A stretch of 5,088 nucleotides of DNA from an uncultured Alphaproteobacteria bacterium (GTDB taxonomy: Bacteria; Pseudomonadota; Alphaproteobacteria; UBA3830): the NCBI GenBank assembly GCA_905233775.1, contig CAJOEB010000116.1, positions 1 to 5,088 of the forward strand, read 5' to 3'. This document shows positions 1 through 4,477 of this stretch, one piece after another. Numbering within the stretch: position 1 is the stretch's first letter; each line of letters begins with the position of its first letter. The notes beneath the pieces are model-generated. The model was not told the DNA's origin, ran no database searches, and saw only the letters and a list, made by a program, of their open reading frames with translations. The translations under genes were made by a program, and so were the position numbers.

Positions 1-534
1 TTATGATGTTTACTACGATTTAATATTGTTTCCAGCATTGTTTCTATATGTGCTAAGTGTTTATTTTGTTCATGTAACTCATATTTTAGGTCAGTTTTTT
101 GGTCAGTTGTACCTTTTCCTTTATTTTCTCTATCAAAATGTTTTCTAAAATCACTATGATGTTCTCTTCCTGGTATTCTATCTTCGTTATCTCTGTAATG
201 CTCATTATTATGATGCTTGCATAGTTCATTATGCGGAGATGGAAGCATGTGTCTTCTTTCTCGCAAACAATAATAATCCTCGCACGAAGGTGTTATTTTA
301 GGTGCTATTTTAGTAGCAGTTTCTTCCTGTGTTATTGGAGTATACGAGTCATCAAAATTCCCTCTGAAAAGAATAAATCTTTCAGGTATGTTTCCAGAAT
401 CATCTTCTTGTTCAAAGATGAATAGGAACAAAGTTGCCTTCAAAAGTATTATCAGAAAAAGGTGATTGAGATGACGAAAAATCCATAGACATTACACTTG
501 ATGTAAGAAACATAAATAAAGCGATTTTTTTCAT
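1..534 (-). pseudogene. Exported hydrophilic His-rich protein gene, +1-frameshifted, 3' end outside window
   Basis: The gene starts at ATG 534 with GGAG at 546-543, eight bases upstream. The first 40 codons encode a signal peptide (MKKIALFMFLTSSVMS) and then a Ser/Asn/Phe-rich mature start, ending at TGA 414-412. Coding-like sequence continues without a stop in the +1 frame from GAA 413-411 to the window edge, about 137 further codons. That part is hydrophilic, with three Cys (motifs PSCEDYYC and ELCKHH), a His/Arg/Asp/Glu-rich stretch, and a Leu/Glu/Lys segment near base 1-80 that could be a coiled coil. The junction is CTT TGA, the same hexamer used for RF2 +1 frameshifting, so recoding is possible, although a plain one-base frameshift is more likely. 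The stop is not reached in this window. I recognise no family. The signal peptide suggests export to the periplasm or beyond. Confidence 0.6.
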
Positions 535-618
535 AATTTGGTCTCCAATTGATAATTAATTATTATTGATTTTATCGTATAATAGTTAAGAAAAAGTAAA
601 GATTGTCGAAGTTTTTAT

Positions 619-641
619 AAAAATGACGAATTTTTTGTCAT
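619..641 (-). terminator. Possible Rho-independent terminator after the sirtuin-like gene
   Basis: On the minus strand an ATGAC...GTCAT stem, extendable to 8 pairs with one G-T pair (623-641), is followed by TTTT (622-619). It lies about 165 bases after the sirtuin stop at 807. The stem is AT-rich and weak. The surrounding spacer 535-806 holds nothing else I can support apart from the ribosome binding site of the gene to the left. Confidence 0.35.
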
Positions 642-806
642 GACAATATATTATATATTCTATTTAGATATTTAGAAAAAAAATGAGTAACAACAATTAT
701 AGAATAGTTATAACAACAAACGATTTTGAAAAAAATTTAAATTCTAATGTAAAATTCTAAAATACCTCTTCATCTTCTTGTAAATAAATATGTTCATTAT
801 ATTATA

Positions 807-1478
807 TCAAAAAATTTCTTTAGCGATTTCTTGTATATCTCCTTCCACATAAAAATCTCTATCTGATAAATAATTTGTCGAAATTAGATTTACAGAAATA
901 ATTTTTCCCTTTGGATTATGTATCTTATAAAACTTCAAAAAGCCACTTTCATCTGAATTGAGACCAATGGTAATAATAAACTCAGATTTTTTTGCTGCTT
1001 CTATAATTTTTGCATTTTCGCTGTATCTATCATGTCCCGCAAACACTGTCGGTTCTATTCCCGAATTTTGATGTAATTGATCTACATTTTCCGTAACAAG
1101 CAAATGACCAAATTTTTTCACGCATTTTGCTAGTAATGTGTGTGCCGTTGTTGGCGGCGCATTTCTACAACGATCAAAAAAATCTTGAAGAATTTTTGTA
1201 TATTTTCCTAGATTATTAATAACTTCACAGATATATTGCTGCAATTTATTACCCTGTTCAAGATCTTCAGATATTCCCAAATATTGCATCAAAATATTCA
1301 TTGTCGGAATTGCTTGAGCGGAAATACCCGCTCCTGTATAAAAAATTACTTTTTTAGTTCTGATAATCGCTTTTAATTCTTCACAAGTCATTTTTGCAGG
1401 AGTATCCTTGCAAACAAGCCTCTGTTCCATAGGAATAAATTTCGTAGTATCTGGTTCACTGTCATGATTATCATTCAC
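807..1478 (-). CDS. Sirtuin-like (Sir2 family) domain protein, zinc module missing
   Basis: Sirtuins remove acyl groups from lysines using NAD+. Visible family motifs, numbered from the GTG at 1478: YTGAGIS (residues 47-53, NAD-binding GAGxS); PPTTAHTLLAKC (108-119, the usual P-N-x-x-H region); TENVDQLHQNSG (129-140, family TQNxDxLHxxAG); IGLNSD (171-176, family GTSL); and a C-terminal VEGDIQEIAKEIF. At 223 residues it is short for the family. The loop after LHQNSG runs almost directly into VFAGHD and IGLNSD, so the four-Cys zinc ribbon is absent and the usual ELHG catalytic His is absent or replaced by H149. GAGIS is followed by AQAIPTM instead of the usual GIPDFR. The GTG start is doubtful: it has no ribosome binding site, and the frame is open upstream to TAA 1556-1554, where the signal-peptide piece ends in the same frame. 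Probably the 3' part of one interrupted gene. Deacylase activity is uncertain. Confidence 0.72.
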   Translation of the reverse strand: MNDNHDSEPDTTKFIPMEQRLVCKDTPAKMTCEELKAIIRTKKVIFYTGAGISAQAIPTMNILMQYLGISEDLEQGNKLQQYICEVINNLGKYTKILQDFFDRCRNAPPTTAHTLLAKCVKKFGHLLVTENVDQLHQNSGIEPTVFAGHDRYSENAKIIEAAKKSEFIITIGLNSDESGFLKFYKIHNPKGKIISVNLISTNYLSDRDFYVEGDIQEIAKEIF

Positions 1479-1553
1479 AATATCAAAAAGCGAATAAACA
1501 AATTTATCATCTGATTTTTGGGATACTGATTTTTTGAATAATTGTTGAAATTC

Positions 1554-1742
1554 TTACGGAAGTACTTTTACAGATTTTTCATTGCAACTAATTATTAAAT
1601 TTACTCTTGTTTCTTTCTCAGAAATTTCTTCAGGAATAAATGAAACCACAAATCTATCATCGGATATATTTACTAGTTCCCAGCTCATAGAATAAACTTT
1701 AGAAGCAACTGAAATAATAAATAAGAAAGAAAAGACAATCAT
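1554..1742 (-). CDS. Signal-peptide-bearing fragment, probably the 5' part of the sirtuin-like gene
   Basis: From ATG 1742 the product starts with a hydrophobic export signal (MIVFSFLFIISVASKVYS), then about 44 residues beginning MSWELVNISDD and ending SVKVLP before TAA 1556-1554. The frame is open up to an ATG at 1862, but those extra 40 codons cross the likely promoter (1821-1850) and a GC-rich palindrome (1774-1787), so I prefer 1742. No clear ribosome binding site precedes 1742. The stop is followed in the same frame by 25 coding-like codons (EFQQLFKKS...) and then the sirtuin domain. A CAA-to-TAA change would join the two into a protein of about 311 residues. Alternatively this is a tiny separate secreted protein. 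I recognise no family in this piece alone. Confidence 0.45.
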   Translation of the reverse strand: MIVFSFLFIISVASKVYSMSWELVNISDDRFVVSFIPEEISEKETRVNLIISCNEKSVKVLP

Positions 1743-1773
1743 TAGCAGATTTTTGCAATAACTATTCTTACTA

Positions 1774-1787
1774 CGCCGCAAGCGGCG
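1774..1787. repeat. GC-rich palindrome (CGCCGC-AA-GCGGCG)
   Basis: A perfect 6+6 inverted repeat with a two-base centre, flanked by GGG at 1788-1790. It stands out sharply in base composition from the AT-rich surroundings. It sits in the presumed 5' leader of the signal-peptide/sirtuin gene, between its promoter and ATG 1742, and about 120 bases after the accC stop. There is no T-tract on either side, so it is not a classic terminator. It may be a dispersed palindromic element or a leader hairpin. Confidence 0.6.
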
Positions 1788-1820
1788 GGGAATTACATTC
1801 TTAGAGATTAAAGATCGAAT

Positions 1821-1850
1821 ATTATAGCAGCTATATATCATATATAATAA
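1821..1850 (-). promoter_or_regulatory. Possible sigma70-like promoter for the sirtuin-like gene
   Basis: A perfect -10 TATAAT (1826-1821) is preceded by a weak -35 TTATTA (1850-1845) at 18 bases. Transcription would start near 1814, upstream of ATG 1742 and downstream of the accC stop. This would make the sirtuin-like gene independent of the acc operon. Confidence 0.4.
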
Positions 1851-1910
1851 GGCGTTGATCAATTCAGCAATGCAGTGTATTTCAGCGAGCGCAATTGCTA
1901 TCTACAAAGC

Positions 1911-3248
1911 TTACTCTTCTGTCATTCTTTCTAAAAAGTGGATATCGAAATTGGCGTTAATAACGTCTTTATTGTTCGCCAAACGAAGATGAAGAGGTAT
2001 CAAGGTATCAACTCCCTCTATGACATATTCGTTCAAAGCACGACGCAAACGTGCCAGGCATTGTTCTCTGTTGCGAGCATATATGATCAATTTTGCGATC
2101 AAACTGTCATAATAAGGAGGAATTTTACAGCCATCGAAAAGAGCACTGTCTACACGTACACCAGGCCCACCGGGACAATGATAATTGGTGATTTTTCCGG
2201 CTGATGGCATAAATGTATTCGGATTTTCCGCATTTATACGACATTCTATAGCATGTCCTCTAAATACAATATCATCTTGCGTAAATGAAAGTTTTTCGCC
2301 CGATGCTACAAGAATTTGTTCACGAATAAGATCAATTCCGCTAATCATTTCCGTTATAGGATGTTCAACCTGTATTCTGGTGTTCATTTCTATAAAGAAT
2401 AATTGACCATTTTCATACAGAAATTCCAGTGTTCCAACACCTAAATAGCCTAATTCGGACATAGATTTTGCGATTTTTCGTCCAAATTCATCTCTAAATT
2501 CCGGAGTAAGAACTGTACTTGGTGCTTCTTCCCATACTTTTTGATTGCGACGCTGTAGAGAACAATCGCGCTCGCCGAGATGCACTGCATTACCGAATTG
2601 ATCAACTATTACTTGGAACTCAATGTGCCGCGGATTAGCTAAATATTTCTCAAGGTAAACTCTGTCATTTCCAAAAGATATTCCAGCTTCCCTGCGTGCG
2701 GTTTCATATGCCTGAACAAAATCTTCCTTGGAATGCGCGACTTTCATACCGCGTCCACCACCTCCGCCGGCAGCTTTTATCAAGACCGGATAGCCGATTT
2801 CATCTGCCATATGTATTGCTTTATCGATTTTTGTTACCGCTCCTTCAGATCCGGGAACAGTAGGCAAGCCAAGACGAGCGACAGTCTTTTTCGCCATTAT
2901 TTTATCGCCCATCATTGCAATATGTTCAGCTTTCGGTCCTATAAATTTCAGACCATGTTCTTCCACCATATGGGCAAATGTCGCATTCTCGCTAAGAAAA
3001 CCAAAACCGGGATGAATAGCATCAGCTCCGGTAATACAAGCGGCAGAAATAATAGAAGGAATGTTTAGATAACTTTCGCGAGGGGAGGGTGGACCAACGC
3101 AAACGCTCTCATCAGCAAGTCGCACATACATAGCATCGGCATCGGCAGTTGAATGAACAGCGACCGTGCTTATACCAAGATCTTTACACGCTCTCAAAAT
3201 GCGGAGAGCAATCTCTCCTCTGTTGGCTATAAGTATTTTTTTAATCAT
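1911..3248 (-). CDS. accC: Acetyl-CoA carboxylase, biotin carboxylase subunit
   Basis: Cytoplasmic enzyme that uses ATP and bicarbonate to carboxylate the biotin on AccB, the first half-reaction of malonyl-CoA and fatty acid synthesis. The 445 residues match the family length (E. coli 449) and look intact. N-terminal domain: KILIANRGEIALRI (4-17), HPGFGFLSEN (79-88), GDK (114-116). ATP-grasp: K158 and the glycine loop GGGGGRGM (161-168), H208, ERDCSLQRRNQK with K237, E275 and E287 as metal ligands, MNTRIQVEHP (288-297) with R291, V294 and E295. C-terminal domain: GHAIECRINAE with R337. Residue roles follow from E. coli AccC. ATG 3248 is 23 bases after the accB stop with no clear Shine-Dalgarno, so coupling to accB is likely. 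The usual alphaproteobacterial downstream gene aat is not present. Confidence 0.97.
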   Translation of the reverse strand: MIKKILIANRGEIALRILRACKDLGISTVAVHSTADADAMYVRLADESVCVGPPSPRESYLNIPSIISAACITGADAIHPGFGFLSENATFAHMVEEHGLKFIGPKAEHIAMMGDKIMAKKTVARLGLPTVPGSEGAVTKIDKAIHMADEIGYPVLIKAAGGGGGRGMKVAHSKEDFVQAYETARREAGISFGNDRVYLEKYLANPRHIEFQVIVDQFGNAVHLGERDCSLQRRNQKVWEEAPSTVLTPEFRDEFGRKIAKSMSELGYLGVGTLEFLYENGQLFFIEMNTRIQVEHPITEMISGIDLIREQILVASGEKLSFTQDDIVFRGHAIECRINAENPNTFMPSAGKITNYHCPGGPGVRVDSALFDGCKIPPYYDSLIAKLIIYARNREQCLARLRRALNEYVIEGVDTLIPLHLRLANNKDVINANFDIHFLERMTEE

Positions 3249-3255
3249 TCGTTAA

Positions 3256-3289
3256 AATCCGCAATGATAATTTAATCCACAATGATAAT
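3256..3289. repeat. Imperfect 18-bp tandem duplication at the accB 3' end
   Basis: Bases 3256-3271 and 3274-3289 match at 15 of 16 positions with a period of 18. On the minus strand the accB tail ATTATCATTGTGGAT-TAA is followed by ATTATCATTGCGGAT. The copy makes up most of the 23-base accB-accC spacer. Confidence 0.8.
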
Positions 3290-3769
3290 CGGATCACCAT
3301 ATTCAACAGGTTGCGCATCCTTTACAAAAATATGCTTTACAGTACCTGAACGTGGTGCTTTTATCATATTCATAACTTTCATAGCTTCGATTATGAACAA
3401 AGTTTGTCCTTGGGTTACCGTATCTCCTACGGAAATAAAAGGATCAGCATCCGGACCAGGTGATAAATAAACCGTACCAACCATTTGCGCTTCGATAACA
3501 CCGGGATGATTTTCCAGATTTTCGCCTTTTTGCTCTGTCGCTACTTCAATACCACCAATAGCAGAAGACTGAGGAAGAACTGACGACGATGTTGGCACAG
3601 CGACTGTCGGAGCCGGTACTGAAACAGGGACAACAGCTTGCTGAACAGAGCGCAATACCTTAATTCGCAATGAATCTACTTGATACTCTATCTCTGTTAA
3701 ATCTGTTTCTCTTAAAAGTTCTGCTAAAGCTCTTACAGCTTCAGGATCTATTTTGACTTGTTGAGCCAC
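3272..3769 (-). CDS. accB: Acetyl-CoA carboxylase, biotin carboxyl carrier protein
   Basis: Carries biotin between the AccC biotin carboxylase and the AccA/AccD carboxyltransferase in the cytoplasm. The 165 residues (E. coli 156) divide into an N-terminal region (VKIDPEAVRALAELL... to about 42), a flexible Pro/Ala/Val/Ser-rich linker (about 45-72), and the biotinyl domain (about 90-165). The biotinylation motif is EAMKVMN, with K131 the modified lysine. The family thumb-type segment SPGPDADPF is present at 103-111. The start is GTG 3769, supported by AAAGG at 3779-3775 with five bases of spacing. An ATG overlapping it by two bases is out of frame. It is the first protein gene after tRNA-Val and is followed by accC. 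No BirA-type operator is visible. Confidence 0.96.
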   Translation of the reverse strand: MAQQVKIDPEAVRALAELLRETDLTEIEYQVDSLRIKVLRSVQQAVVPVSVPAPTVAVPTSSSVLPQSSAIGGIEVATEQKGENLENHPGVIEAQMVGTVYLSPGPDADPFISVGDTVTQGQTLFIIEAMKVMNMIKAPRSGTVKHIFVKDAQPVEYGDPIIIVD

Positions 3770-3804
3770 ATTAACCTTTCATTGGCAGTTTTAACCAAAA
3801 TCAA

Positions 3805-3879
3805 TGGTGGGCACAGCAGGGATCGAACCTACGACCACTACGATGTCAACGTAGTGCTCTACCTCTGAGCTATGTGCCC
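3805..3879 (-). tRNA. tRNA-Val (anticodon GAC)
   Basis: The 75-base cloverleaf folds fully. It has a perfect 7-bp acceptor stem (GGGCACA/TGTGCCC), D stem GCTC/GAGC, anticodon stem CTACG/CGTAG with loop TTGACAT, a T stem GTAGG/CCTGC with loop TTCGATC, discriminator A and an encoded CCA (3807-3805). The anticodon GAC reads GUC and GUU valine codons. It ends 35 bases before the accB start with no terminator between, so tRNA and acc mRNA probably come from one processed transcript. Confidence 0.97.
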
Positions 3880-3899
3880 TTAACAACTCTCGGAGCTAA

Positions 3900-3928
3900 T
3901 ATATACATGCTTATTTTGCTTTTTGCAA
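3900..3928 (-). promoter_or_regulatory. Sigma70-like promoter of tRNA-Val and probably accBC
   Basis: -35 TTGCAA (3928-3923), exactly 17 bases, -10 TATATA (3905-3900). The start would be near 3893, about 14 bases before the tRNA 5' end at 3879. The discriminator region contains GCTCCGAGAG, GC-rich as in stringently controlled stable-RNA promoters (known for E. coli; applying it here is inference). Confidence 0.65.
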
Positions 3929-3949
3929 GAGGGATTTAGAAATAAGCAT
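3907..3949. repeat. 10-bp inverted repeat over the tRNA/acc promoter
   Basis: ATGCTTATTT (3907-3916) and AAATAAGCAT (3940-3949) are perfect inverted copies 23 bases apart. The left arm lies in the -35/-10 spacer and the right arm lies upstream of the -35. It could be an operator for a looping or dimeric regulator, or a plus-strand hairpin followed by AATTTTTG. No regulator family is recognisable from it. Confidence 0.5.
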
Positions 3950-4023
3950 AATTTTTGTTGGTTCTTCCAATAATAACGTTGCTTTTTTTGCAAAAAACAA
4001 AGAAATACTAAAAAACAATTATA

Positions 4024-4043
4024 TTACATATCTTTACATATCT
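4024..4043. repeat. Two tandem copies of TTACATATCT
   Basis: A perfect 10-base unit is repeated twice head to tail, followed directly by TATATGAT. It lies about 30 bases before the ATG of the gene remnant at 4072, in the position expected for its promoter. Ten bases is one helical turn. Confidence 0.5.
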
Positions 4044-4071
4044 TATATGATATTTTTTAATAGGTGAGACT

Positions 4072-4169
4072 ATGAAAAAACTATTGTGTACAAACTTCTC
4101 TTAGGAAGTGCTATTACATTTTCAAAATATACAATGATGATTTCTATGATTGATATTATTCATATGTGA
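4072..4169 (+). pseudogene. Remnant of a signal-peptide gene, frameshifted in a poly-A run
   Basis: ATG 4072 follows AGGTGAG at good spacing, so translation initiation looks real. The frame reads MKKLLCTNFS and stops at TAG 4102-4104. If the six-A run at 4075-4080 had one more A, the reading becomes a typical export signal, MKKTIVYKLLLGSAITFSKY, going on about 11 residues to TGA 4167-4169. This points to a one-base deletion in an ancestral secreted-protein gene. What it encoded cannot be told. The open frame starting at 4150 may be further debris of the same gene. Confidence 0.4.
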
Positions 4170-4329
4170 TTTTTATAGGTCCGGATACCATTATGTTTGT
4201 AAGGAAAGCATAGTTAAAAGCCTTTTTATTTTGCTTTTAATTTTATTATTTTTCGTATTCTATGGTTTTTTCGCTGTAAAAATACCAAAAAATAGTATAT
4301 TATATTCAGTTTATATGGTATCTAAATGA
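4150..4329 (+). other. 59-codon open frame with one hydrophobic segment, status unclear
   Basis: The frame is open from TTG 4150 (just after TGA 4147-4149) to TGA 4327-4329. It reads LILFICDFYRSG, a short charged part (CKESIVK), a strongly hydrophobic stretch (SLFILLLILLFFVFYGFFAV) and a short tail (KIPKNS...). There is no ATG near the start and no ribosome binding site. The hydrophobic stretch comes from T-rich DNA and may be chance. It overlaps the end of the remnant at 4072-4169 and may be its continuation after a second frameshift. The stop overlaps the ATG of the next mini-ORF (ATGA). The rest of 4170-4477 holds only the sites listed separately. Confidence 0.2.
4212..4242 (+). terminator. 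Weak terminator-like hairpin
   Basis: TTAAAAGC (4214-4221) and GCTTTTAA (4233-4240) form a perfect 8-bp stem, extendable by a G-T and an A-T pair, with an 11-base loop and the T-rich tail TTATTATTTTT. It could terminate transcripts of the remnant gene at 4072. The stem has only two G-C pairs, and it lies inside the open frame 4150-4329, so the two calls compete. Confidence 0.3.
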
Positions 4330-4388
4330 ATTCCGTAAAACATATTGGTGCTTTATTTTCTCTTTTCTTTCGATTTTCCGGCTTCTAG
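4326..4388 (+). CDS. Possible Phe-rich leader peptide of the aromatic permease
   Basis: A 20-codon mini-ORF, ATG 4326 to TAG 4386-4388, encodes MNSVKHIGALFSLFFRFSGF: five Phe in the last ten residues. It ends inside a stem-loop (4378-4396) and lies about 90 bases before a permease gene of the aromatic amino acid family. This layout resembles leader peptides of amino-acid attenuators such as pheL of E. coli. Weak points: no good ribosome binding site, Phe codons are expected by chance in T-rich DNA, and the hairpin lacks an immediate T-tract. Its start overlaps the stop of the upstream open frame (ATGA), which would allow coupled translation. Confidence 0.3.
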   Translation: MNSVKHIGALFSLFFRFSGF

Positions 4389-4396
4389 CAAGCTGG
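4378..4396 (+). promoter_or_regulatory. Stem-loop in the leader of the aromatic permease gene
   Basis: CCGGCTT (4378-4384) pairs with AAGCTGG (4390-4396), seven pairs including one G-T, with loop CTAGC. It is the most GC-rich spot of the spacer. The left arm contains the last codons of the Phe-rich mini-ORF. TTATACTCTGTTTTT follows, so the T-run comes about nine bases late for a classic terminator. Confidence 0.4.
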
Positions 4397-4477
4397 TTAT
4401 ACTCTGTTTTTATTATTCATAATTTATCACATTAATTTTTTGAAATTTATTCATATTTTTTATTGCAGGAGAAGAAT

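Noticed and set aside
231..425. 64-residue plus-strand open frame
   Set aside because: It lies antisense to the coding-like +1 frame of the exported-protein gene, has no ribosome binding site, and its translation is low-complexity.
683..760. 25-codon plus-strand ORF starting MSNNNYR
   Set aside because: No ribosome binding site, very AT-rich, no recognisable features. A 9-base direct repeat (TAACAACAA) inside it looks like chance.
1743..1862. Extending the signal-peptide gene to ATG 1862
   Set aside because: The extra 40 codons run over a TATAAT promoter and a GC palindrome and put an Arg-rich stretch before the export signal.
1938..3470. Several plus-strand open frames opposite accC and accB
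   Set aside because: They are antisense shadows of strongly conserved genes.
3769..3787. ATG-AAA-GGT-TAA mini-ORF and an out-of-frame ATG at the accB start
   Set aside because: The mini-ORF contains the accB ribosome binding site itself; the ATG at 3771 gives a different frame without AccB sequence. GTG 3769 fits family and spacing.
3984..3997. TTTTTTGCAAAAAA palindrome
   Set aside because: Simple A/T runs in an AT-rich spacer; no functional context.
4320..4477. T-box or riboswitch ahead of the permease
   Set aside because: No T-box consensus or known aptamer features are visible in the leader.
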